Notes under the pieces: generated by a model
Told to the model about the DNA's origin: nothing
Databases searched by the model: none
Seen by the model: the letters and a program-made list of their open reading frames with translations, nothing else
Shown here: in pieces, positions 6,304-12,427 of the stretch
Layout: each line of letters starts with the position of its first letter
Numbering within the stretch: position 1 is the first letter of the stretch
Made by a program: the position numbers and the translations under genes
NCBI GenBank assembly: GCA_949486985.1
Contig: CATBLW010000025.1
Coordinates: forward strand, 1-12,427
Direction: 5' to 3'
Origin: Prochlorococcus marinus str. MIT 9215
GTDB taxonomy: Bacteria; Cyanobacteriota; Cyanobacteriia; PCC-6307; Cyanobiaceae
DNA length: 12,427 bases

Positions 6304-6707
6304 CCACTACCGCAGAAGACGTGTTCTATGAGGGGGGCCCCGCCAAAGGGGACCTGATCATGAATCTTTTGGTGGGTTTCACCCTTATCGGCCTTCCTTT
6401 CACGGTGGGGGCGGTTGTCAGAGCTTTATGGCTGCGCTTTCGGATCACCAGCCGACGGATTTCAGTCACTGGGGGCTGGATGGGCAGAGATCGCACCGAT
6501 GTGGTTTACAGCAAAATCGATGAGGTGCGTTCGATGCCTCGCGGCCTCGGATTCTGGGGTGACATGGTGATTGTTCTGAACGATGGCGCGAAGCTGGAGA
6601 TGCGATCTGTTCCCCGCTTTAGAGAGACCGAGAAATACATCCTTGAGCGAATCAGCACACGCAAAAACAAAGGTTTATCCCAGGATGCAAGGGGGTTCGC
6701 CGCCTAA
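6300..6707 (+). CDS. Bacterial PH-domain (bPH2, YdbS-like) membrane protein
   Basis: The 135-residue product has a short N-terminal segment, a hydrophobic membrane stretch at about residues 20-45 (N-L-L-V-G-F-T-L-I-G-L-P-F), then a bPH2-like domain: R-F-R-I-T-S-R-R-I-S-V-T-G-G, D-V-V-Y-S-K-I-D-E-V-R, G-D-M-V-I-V-L, and a V-P-R-F-R-E-T-E-K-Y-I helix. Family members are small membrane-anchored proteins of mostly unknown role. Its ATG overlaps the rnpA stop (ATGA), so it is probably translated together with rnpA. Its place between rnpA and yidC is where many bacteria have yidD, which may hint at a role in membrane protein biogenesis, but that is inference from position only. Confidence 0.8.
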   Translation: MTTTAEDVFYEGGPAKGDLIMNLLVGFTLIGLPFTVGAVVRALWLRFRITSRRISVTGGWMGRDRTDVVYSKIDEVRSMPRGLGFWGDMVIVLNDGAKLEMRSVPRFRETEKYILERISTRKNKGLSQDARGFAA

Positions 6708-6788
6708 TCCAACCGAAACGGCCAACCCTGCCGCTTGAGTGCTGTTGCACACTGGCATCAACGTTCCACTCGCCCTCAAAGACGCATC

Positions 6789-7934
6789 GTGATCGGGTAC
6801 ATCTCCGACAACATTCTGATCCCGATCCTGGATTTCTTCTATGGATTGGTACCCAGCTACGGCCTCGCCATCGTTGCCCTAACAGTGGTGATCCGCCTGG
6901 CTCTGTTCCCTCTCAGTGCGGGCTCGATCCGAAGCGCACGTCGCATGCGCATTGCCCAACCGGTGATGCAAAAGCGCCAGGCTGAAATCAAAAGCCGGTA
7001 TGCCAATGAGCCCAAAAAGCAGCAGGATGAACTGGGAAAACTGATGAAGGAGTTCGGCAGCCCACTCTCTGGCTGCCTGCCTCTTTTGGTACAGATGCCA
7101 ATTCTGTTTGCCCTTTTCGCCACCTTGAGGGGCTCTCCATTCGCCGATGTGCCCTACACGGTGAACTTCAAGGTTCTCCCGGCCGAACAGATCGCGGCAG
7201 TCGAACCAAAACCATTCAAAAGTGCCAGACATTCGATTTTCGTTAGCGAAACCGAACATTTCCCTGTTGTAGCGACCTTGCCAAGTGGCACGAAAGTAGG
7301 CACTGGAGAAACCGTCAAGATCAACCTACAAACCCTTTCTGGCGAAAGCTTTAACAGCAAGCTGGATGGTGTTGAGAACGGATCCAAATTCAAACCAGCC
7401 TGGAGTGTCTCCAAAGGAGAGGGCGTTGTTCAGGTGTCTAGTGATGGCACCGTCAAAGCCTTAACAACTGGAGATGCCACGGTTGAAGGCAAGATTCCAG
7501 GTCTCGCGGCCCGCAGTGGCTTCCTGTTCATCAAAGCCCTCGGCCAAGTTGGCTTCTATGTCGATGGAGCGATCAACTGGGACATTGCCATTCTGGTCGG
7601 CGCTTTCGGCGTCACGCTTGTGGTCTCACAGCTGCTTTCGGGTATGGGAATGCCTGCCAACCCTCAGCAGTCAACAGCCAACAAAATCACTCCCATCATG
7701 ATCACGGGGATGTTTTTGTTCTTCCCCCTGCCTGCGGGTGTGCTGCTTTATATGGTGATCGCCAATATTTTCCAGGCGGGGCAAACCTTTCTGCTCACCC
7801 GAGAAGCTTTGCCTGACAACCTTCAGAACATTCTCGACCAACAATTGGCCGACAAAGCGAAATCTGAAGGTGCAGCGGCCACGGCTGGAGGCGGAGGTCG
7901 CCTTCCCTTTGAACCGAAACGCGGCAACAAATGA
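6789..7934 (+). CDS. yidC: Membrane protein insertase YidC/Oxa1 (Alb3-like), with an extra luminal/periplasmic domain
   Basis: The 381-residue insertase places membrane proteins, including thylakoid proteins in cyanobacteria, into the bilayer alone or with SecYEG. Core helix 1 holds the groove arginine R36 in V-V-I-R-L-A-L-F-P-L. A charged cytosolic coiled-coil hairpin spans about 48-90. The G-C-L-P-L-L-V-Q-M-P motif starts helix 2 at about 95. Residues ~124-247 form a large insertion in the trans-side loop. Helices resume at about 262-283, 300-320 and 321-336 (F-F-P-L-P-A-G-V-L-L-Y). A Gly/Ala-rich basic tail could contact ribosomes. The insertion ends with V-S-S-D-G-T-V-K-A-L, T-T-G-D-A-T-V, like a Big2 bacterial Ig repeat. 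The GTG start at 6789 (M-I-G-Y-I-S-D-N) is chosen because upstream codons from a TTG at 6735 add non-family sequence. It overlaps yceD by ATGA. Confidence 0.95.
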   Translation: MIGYISDNILIPILDFFYGLVPSYGLAIVALTVVIRLALFPLSAGSIRSARRMRIAQPVMQKRQAEIKSRYANEPKKQQDELGKLMKEFGSPLSGCLPLLVQMPILFALFATLRGSPFADVPYTVNFKVLPAEQIAAVEPKPFKSARHSIFVSETEHFPVVATLPSGTKVGTGETVKINLQTLSGESFNSKLDGVENGSKFKPAWSVSKGEGVVQVSSDGTVKALTTGDATVEGKIPGLAARSGFLFIKALGQVGFYVDGAINWDIAILVGAFGVTLVVSQLLSGMGMPANPQQSTANKITPIMITGMFLFFPLPAGVLLYMVIANIFQAGQTFLLTREALPDNLQNILDQQLADKAKSEGAAATAGGGGRLPFEPKRGNK

Positions 7935-8470
7935 TCCCAGGGCTACAAGCCATTCGGCTGCAAGAACTGCGAGCCCTTGCAGCCCCAAGGGTCTGGTCTA
8001 TCGAGGGGAATCTCGAGGAGCTTGCTTCTCTTACGCCTGTAAGAGGCAGCATCAGCGCCGAGCATCAAGGCAACGTGCTTGAGGTCAAGGGCAAGGTGAG
8101 CACCATCGTGACGCTCTGCTGCGACCGATGCCTGAACGAATTCAATCAAAACCTCGCTTTTGATACCGACGAGCTGATCTGGCTAGAAGACAACGCTGAA
8201 GAGACGAATAACAGCACTGGCGTCAGCATGCTCAACGGAATCGATAACCTTGTGGAATGCATCGACCCCCTCGGCAGCTTTGATCCTGAGCGCTGGGTAT
8301 TTGAACAACTCAGCCTGCAGTTACCTGTCGTCAATCACTGCGGCGAAGATTGCCCCGGTCCGCCCCTAGCCAAAAAGAAACAACCCAATCAGATCCTTGA
8401 GCATGAACCTCAAAACGAAGCCCCCATCGATCCACGCTGGGCAGCATTGCGAAAGCTGAACTCATCATGA
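7931..8470 (+). CDS. YceD family (DUF177) protein
   Basis: The 179-residue protein belongs to DUF177/YceD, linked in bacteria and plastids to 23S rRNA or large-subunit biogenesis and often encoded next to rpmF. The family signature is visible: strands leading to G-K-V-S-T-I-V-T-L-C-C-D-R-C-L with C64/C67, F-D-T-D-E-L-I-W, a D-P-E-R-W-V-F-E-Q-L-S-L-Q-L-P helix, and D-P-R-W-A-A-L-R-K-L at the end. The second cysteine pair is spaced C137/C141 (C-G-E-D-C-P-G) and lacks the further C-x-x-C seen in many members, so metal binding may be altered. It is joined to yidC and to ycf46 by ATGA overlaps at both ends, a tight translational block. No rpmF is visible nearby. Confidence 0.85.
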   Translation: MIPGLQAIRLQELRALAAPRVWSIEGNLEELASLTPVRGSISAEHQGNVLEVKGKVSTIVTLCCDRCLNEFNQNLAFDTDELIWLEDNAEETNNSTGVSMLNGIDNLVECIDPLGSFDPERWVFEQLSLQLPVVNHCGEDCPGPPLAKKKQPNQILEHEPQNEAPIDPRWAALRKLNSS

Positions 8471-9957
8471 AGGCCTGGGAGGAACAACTCGATTTACTGA
8501 TCCGAGCCAGAACACCTTTGCTATGGGTTCGCAGTAGCGAGGAAGAGCGTGTGGCGGCATTGCTTAAGCAAGCCGCCACAAGACTGAAGCCTCGGCGATT
8601 GGCCTGCTGGGATTTCATTGCAGGTCTTCAGGGTGTACTCAACGCTGAAGGCCTTGGTGCCAAGCAACCAATGGCCGTCTTGCAATGGCTGCAAAAGCTG
8701 GACGCCAGCAGTCCCACCCTGCTGCTATTGAAAGATTTCCATCGCTTCTGTGAAGACCCAGGCATCGCCAGAATGTTGCGCAACCTTTCTGGGGAGCTAC
8801 GCCATCAGCCGCACACTGTGGTGCTCTGCTCTGGTCCCTGGACTCCTCCCAGCGACCTCGATGATGCACTCACAATTCTGGATTTGCCTTTGCCGCAAGA
8901 ACCAGAATTGCGCAACCTGCTGAACAATATTGCCCAAACAAGTGGCACCGCGCTTGAAGCGGATGTCTTGGAAGAATTAACCCATGCCTGCAGCGGACTG
9001 AGCGAAGTCAGAGTGCGTCAGGTTGCCGCCCGTGCCCTAGCCCAGCGTGGCCAACTTGGCCGTGAAGATCTCCACGAAGTTCTCGAGGAAAAGCGGCAAA
9101 GTGTTGCCCGCAGTGAAGTTCTCGAATATTGCGTCACCGAAGCCACCCCCGCTGATATTGGCGGCCTCGATAGCCTCAAAGCCTGGCTTGATCAACGCCA
9201 TCAAGCCTTTTCCGATGAAGCCCGTCACTTCGGATTACCCCTGCCTCGTGGCGTGCTTCTGGTTGGCCCTCAGGGCACGGGTAAATCGCTGACGGCCAAG
9301 GCCATCGCTCATAGCTGGTCGATGCCCCTGCTTCGCCTCGATGTCGGCAGGCTTTTTGCCGGACTTGTAGGCGCCAGCGAAGCTCGCACTAGAGAAACGA
9401 TCCAACGCGCTGAGGCCATGGCACCTTGTGTGCTCTGGATTGATGAAATCGACAAAGGATTTGGTGGCGATGCCCGCAGTGATGGCGGCACAAGCCAACG
9501 GGTATTGGCGAACGTTCTCACCTGGATGGCAGAAAAAACCTCCGCCGTCTTCGTGGTCGCGACAGCAAATGGCGTTGAACGCCTACCAGGAGAACTGTTA
9601 CGCAAAGGGCGCTTCGACGAAATCTTTCTGCTTGCCCTGCCACTCATTGAGGAGCGACGCAGCATTCTCGAATTACACGTTCATAGGCGACGAGCGGATT
9701 TAAACCTGCCTCTGAATGCCGTAGTGGATCGCACCGAAGGCTTCTCTGGAGCCGAACTGGAGCAAACCGTGATTGAAGGCATGCACCTGGCTTTCACTGA
9801 ACGCCGCGAATTAAGTGAAAGTGATCTAATCCTTGCCGCAAGTCAATTGGTGCCCCTCTCACGCACCGCAAGAGAGCAACTGAACTCCCTCAAAGAATGG
9901 GCAGCCAGCGGTCGAGCTCGCCCTGCTTCATTGGCAACAACCCAGATCAGCGCTTGA
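8467..9957 (+). CDS. ycf46: Ycf46-like AAA ATPase
   Basis: The 496-residue protein matches Ycf46, an AAA ATPase kept in some algal plastids and in cyanobacteria; I recall work on a Synechocystis member linking it to photosynthetic carbon use, which is not proven here. Its N-terminal half (about 1-200) looks like a degenerate ATPase module, with L-L-W-V-R-S-S-E-E-E-R near the start and a L-L-L-L-K-D-F at 85-91 in place of a Walker B strand. The active AAA module spans about 220-460: Walker A G-P-Q-G-T-G-K-S at 267-274, Walker B C-V-L-W-I-D-E-I at 321-328, sensor-1 A-T-A-N at 365-368, arginine-finger region R-K-G-R-F-D-E around 379-384 and the helical lid G-F-S-G-A-E-L-E. Its ATG overlaps the yceD stop. 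The 79-bp gap after it shows no clear terminator. Confidence 0.9.
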   Translation: MKAWEEQLDLLIRARTPLLWVRSSEEERVAALLKQAATRLKPRRLACWDFIAGLQGVLNAEGLGAKQPMAVLQWLQKLDASSPTLLLLKDFHRFCEDPGIARMLRNLSGELRHQPHTVVLCSGPWTPPSDLDDALTILDLPLPQEPELRNLLNNIAQTSGTALEADVLEELTHACSGLSEVRVRQVAARALAQRGQLGREDLHEVLEEKRQSVARSEVLEYCVTEATPADIGGLDSLKAWLDQRHQAFSDEARHFGLPLPRGVLLVGPQGTGKSLTAKAIAHSWSMPLLRLDVGRLFAGLVGASEARTRETIQRAEAMAPCVLWIDEIDKGFGGDARSDGGTSQRVLANVLTWMAEKTSAVFVVATANGVERLPGELLRKGRFDEIFLLALPLIEERRSILELHVHRRRADLNLPLNAVVDRTEGFSGAELEQTVIEGMHLAFTERRELSESDLILAASQLVPLSRTAREQLNSLKEWAASGRARPASLATTQISA

Positions 9958-10036
9958 GCTGGAATGACTATTGCTAGAGATCTGAAAAAGTTGGTTCAAC
10001 AACACTTAGGCTGCCGGCGCTGACATCAGAACCCTC

Positions 10037-11314
10037 GTGCTTGACCAGCGCCTGGTGCGTGACAACCCCCATCTGATTGCCCAAGAGCTTGGGCGCAGAG
10101 GCATGGAGGTGGATCTCACCGATTTACAAAGCATCGCTCAACAACAAAAAGCGCTTGAAGAACAACGCAGCAGCCTCCAGGCCGATGGGAACCGCATCGG
10201 CAAACAAGTGGGCCAGCTGATCAAAGAAGGTGCCGATCCAAAATCCAGTGAGATCAGCGAATTACGGCAACAAGGCAACGCAATCAAACACAACGTTGCC
10301 ACCGTTGAAGAACAAGAAAAAGAAATATCCGCCCGTTTGCGCGAACAACTGCTCAGCTTCCCAAATCTGCCCTCGCCAGATTGCCCTGATGGCCGCGATG
10401 AAAACGACAACCAGGAGCGACGGCGCTGGGGAGAACCGCGAAAGGAAGAGAACCTAGAGGAACACTGGCAAATTGCCGAACGCCTGGGGCTGTTCGACAC
10501 CGAACGCTCGGTAAAGATTGCCCAAAGTCGTTTCGTCACCCTGATGGGCCAAGGCGCCCGACTGGAACGAGCACTGATCAACTTCATGCTCGATCTGCAC
10601 ACCGCAAAGGGCTACCAGGAAGTCATGCCACCTGTGCTGGTGAATACCGCCAGCCTCACGGGCTCAGGCCAACTACCGAAATTCGCAGAAGAAAGTTTTC
10701 GCTGCGCACAGGACGATCTCTGGCTCACACCAACAGCAGAGGTGCCCGTGACCTCGCTTCACCGCAATGAAATCATTGCGGCCGACCAACTCCCTCTGCG
10801 TTATGCGGCCTATAGCCCCTGTTTTCGACGCGAGGCAGGCAGTTATGGCCGCGACACGCGTGGACTCATCCGGCTCCATCAGTTCAACAAAGTCGAGCTG
10901 TACTGGTTCGCCCATCCCGACCACTCAGAGACCGCACTCGACCAGATCACCGCTGATGCTGAAGCCGTACTGCAAGCCCTTGAACTTCCCTACCGCGTTC
11001 TTGAACTCTGCACGGGCGATCTCGGCTTTTCTGCCTGCCGTACCTACGACCTTGAGGTCTGGCTGCCTGGAGCAGGAACCTATAGAGAAATCTCCAGTTG
11101 CAGTGTCTGCGGGGATTTCCAGGCCAGACGTTCAGCCATTCGCACCAAAGATGGAAAGAACACCCGCCTCCTTCACACACTGAATGGCAGTGGCTTGGCC
11201 GTAGGGCGGACCATGGCAGCCGTTCTGGAGAACGGCCAGCAACCAGATGGCAGCGTGCGTATTCCCAAGGCACTCGTGAATTATTTCGGCGGAGATCAGC
11301 TCAAGCCAGAATGA
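10037..11314 (+). CDS. serS: Seryl-tRNA synthetase
   Basis: The 425-residue class II synthetase charges tRNA-Ser (and tRNA-Sec where present) with serine. It starts at a GTG (M-L-D-Q-R-L-V-R-D-N-P), the usual SerRS beginning. Residues ~27-105 form the antiparallel coiled-coil arm that contacts the long variable arm of tRNA-Ser. The catalytic domain follows: G-S-G-Q-L-P-K-F at 209-216, the serine-pocket T-A-E at 233-235, motif 2 around P-C-F-R-R-E-A-G-S-Y-G-R-D-T-R-G (261-276), and motif 3 L-N-G-S-G-L-A-V-G-R-T-M (382-393) with the conserved R391. Length is typical. The gene is separated from ycf46 by 79 bp and may have its own promoter, though none is clear. Its TGA overlaps the start of a mini-ORF leading into rseP. 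Confidence 0.98.
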   Translation: MLDQRLVRDNPHLIAQELGRRGMEVDLTDLQSIAQQQKALEEQRSSLQADGNRIGKQVGQLIKEGADPKSSEISELRQQGNAIKHNVATVEEQEKEISARLREQLLSFPNLPSPDCPDGRDENDNQERRRWGEPRKEENLEEHWQIAERLGLFDTERSVKIAQSRFVTLMGQGARLERALINFMLDLHTAKGYQEVMPPVLVNTASLTGSGQLPKFAEESFRCAQDDLWLTPTAEVPVTSLHRNEIIAADQLPLRYAAYSPCFRREAGSYGRDTRGLIRLHQFNKVELYWFAHPDHSETALDQITADAEAVLQALELPYRVLELCTGDLGFSACRTYDLEVWLPGAGTYREISSCSVCGDFQARRSAIRTKDGKNTRLLHTLNGSGLAVGRTMAAVLENGQQPDGSVRIPKALVNYFGGDQLKPE

Positions 11315-11337
11315 TGCAATTCATGGCGATGGAATGA
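11311..11337 (+). other. 8-codon mini-ORF bridging serS and rseP with ATGA overlaps
   Basis: ATG at 11311 overlaps the serS TGA (11312-11314). The frame then reads M-M-Q-F-M-A-M-E and stops at TGA 11335-11337, which in turn overlaps the rseP ATG at 11334. Both junctions have the form ATGA. This could let terminating ribosomes reinitiate stepwise from serS into rseP. It may also be coincidence, since ATG-rich spacers of this length are not rare. Confidence 0.35.
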
Positions 11338-12416
11338 ACGTTCTTGCGGCGCTGGCGGTTCTGGGGCTGCTGATCGTGATTCATGAAGCTGGCCACTTCC
11401 TGGCCGCCACCATGCAAGGAATCCGAGTCAATGGATTCTCTATTGGCTTTGGCCCCGCTCTAATCAAACGTCAACGTCGGGGCGTCACGTATGCGATCAG
11501 GGCGCTCCCTCTTGGCGGCTTCGTTTCATTTCCTGATGATGAGGAAGACAGTGATATCGCTGCCGATGATCCTGATCTGCTCCGCAATCGGCCTCTAGGC
11601 CAGCGAGCTCTGGTGATCTCGGCTGGGGTGATCGCCAATCTGCTTTTGGCTTGGTTGGTGCTGATCAGTCAAGCCACGATTGTGGGACTGCCAAGCCAGC
11701 CTGATCCTGGCGTCCTGGTGATGGCTGTTCAGCCTGGAGAAGCCGCTGCAACAGCCGGCCTCGCCGCTGGAGATCGAATCACCAGCGTTGATGGCACTCC
11801 GCTAGGGCGAGGAGAAGAGGCCATTCAAGTTTTGGTCAAACAAATCAAGGGCTCACCTGGCATTCCATTCCAACTCGAACGGATTCGCGCCGACCAACAA
11901 ACAGCCATCACCATCACACCAGCGAATCATCAGAGTGGCGGCAAGGTGGGGGCCCAATTGCAAGCCAACATCAGCGGCAAAACGCGCCCAGCCAAAGGAC
12001 CTTTTGAGGTGATCAAGCATGTCAACGACCAGTTCATGTCGCTGCTCAACCGCACTGTGCAGGGCTACGCAGGCCTGATCACGGACTTTGGGACAACCGC
12101 GCAACAAGTCAGTGGTCCTGTGAAGATTGTTGAAATGGGTGCCCAACTGAGCAGTCAGGGAAGCGCTGGACTGGTGCTGTTTGCCTCGTTGCTTTCCATC
12201 AATCTGGCGGTGCTCAACGCCTTACCCCTCCCCCTTTTCGATGGAGGGCAGCTCCTACTGCTGGTGCTGGAAGGATTGCGAGGACGTCCAATCCCTGAAC
12301 GCCTTCAGATGGCTTTCATGCAATCCGGCTTTGTGCTGCTGGTCGGCCTAAGTGTGGTGTTGATCCTGCGAGACACCAGCCAACTTTCAGTTGTGCAAGA
12401 GCTCATGGGCCGCTGA
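11334..12416 (+). CDS. rseP: RseP-type site-2 protease (M50B intramembrane zinc metalloprotease)
   Basis: The 360-residue membrane protease has the zinc site H17-E18-x-x-H21 in the first helix (V-I-H-E-A-G-H) and the third ligand D303 in the L-N-A-L-P-L-P-L-F-D-G-G motif near the C-terminus. A conserved G-F-G-P and a L-P-L-G-G-F-V segment follow helix 1. Helix 2 is at about 93-115, and one PDZ domain at about 125-195 (G-L-A-A-G-D-R-I-T-S-V-D-G). E. coli RseP has two PDZ domains, so this is the shorter form usual in cyanobacteria and chloroplast relatives. Such proteases cut transmembrane segments of anti-sigma factors or clear signal peptides; the substrate here is unknown. It follows serS by 19 bp and is likely co-transcribed. 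Confidence 0.93.
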   Translation: MNVLAALAVLGLLIVIHEAGHFLAATMQGIRVNGFSIGFGPALIKRQRRGVTYAIRALPLGGFVSFPDDEEDSDIAADDPDLLRNRPLGQRALVISAGVIANLLLAWLVLISQATIVGLPSQPDPGVLVMAVQPGEAAATAGLAAGDRITSVDGTPLGRGEEAIQVLVKQIKGSPGIPFQLERIRADQQTAITITPANHQSGGKVGAQLQANISGKTRPAKGPFEVIKHVNDQFMSLLNRTVQGYAGLITDFGTTAQQVSGPVKIVEMGAQLSSQGSAGLVLFASLLSINLAVLNALPLPLFDGGQLLLLVLEGLRGRPIPERLQMAFMQSGFVLLVGLSVVLILRDTSQLSVVQELMGR

Positions 12417-12427
12417 TCTCATGCTGA

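Noticed and set aside
6735..6788. TTG start giving YidC 18 extra residues
   Set aside because: The extra segment is polar and unlike the family. The GTG at 6789 gives the N-terminus M-I-G-Y-I-S-D-N that I recall in related YidC proteins.
10138..10602. 154-codon minus-strand open frame
   Set aside because: It is antisense to the SerRS coiled-coil and early catalytic region, with a Ser/Arg/Cys-rich shadow composition.
1..12427. Mobile element, CRISPR array, prophage or defence system
   Set aside because: No transposase, integrase, array of spaced repeats or toxin/nuclease gene is present. The genes are housekeeping or conserved cyanobacterial families in tight order.

Overview
The window looks like an ordinary housekeeping stretch of a marine picocyanobacterial chromosome (Synechococcus or a high-GC Prochlorococcus-like relative). 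Pointers to this are a Ycf46-type AAA ATPase, a DUF2808 secreted protein, a YidC with the extra luminal/periplasmic domain I associate with cyanobacteria, an AroH chorismate mutase with an L-L-D-x-Q-Q-M active-site strand, compact gene packing, and a GC content that looks slightly above 50% by eye. The genus is inferred from recalled protein similarity, not from a search.

Left third (1-3700): the 3' part of a DciA/DUF721-like gene runs off the left edge on the + strand. Its end overlaps by 40 nt, tail to tail, a minus-strand GT39/ArnT-like membrane glycosyltransferase. A gap of about 386 bp follows with no convincing gene, then a minus-strand EamA/DMT transporter.

Middle (3701-5641): a short divergent spacer precedes a + strand pair, an S49 peptidase of the SppA type and an AroH-class chorismate mutase, joined by an ATGA start/stop overlap. 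A DUF2808 secreted protein with a signal peptide follows, probably with its own promoter.

Right half (5690-12416): one co-directional run of rpmH, rnpA, a bacterial PH-domain protein, yidC, a YceD/DUF177 protein, ycf46, serS and an RseP-type site-2 protease. The rpmH-rnpA-yidC core is the classic bacterial ribosome/RNase P/insertase cluster. Here a PH-domain membrane protein sits where many bacteria have yidD. Three junctions (rnpA/PH, yidC/yceD, yceD/ycf46) are 4-nt ATGA overlaps, which suggests translational coupling. The serS/rseP junction is bridged by an 8-codon mini-ORF with ATGA overlaps at both ends. The run links translation (L34, RNase P, SerRS), membrane protein insertion (YidC) and membrane proteolysis (RseP).

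I see no mobile element, tRNA, rRNA, CRISPR array, phage gene or defence system. I do not think the window holds an undescribed system. The points most worth checking are the chorismate mutase active-site swap, the YidC insertion, the PH protein in the yidD position and the serS/rseP junction.
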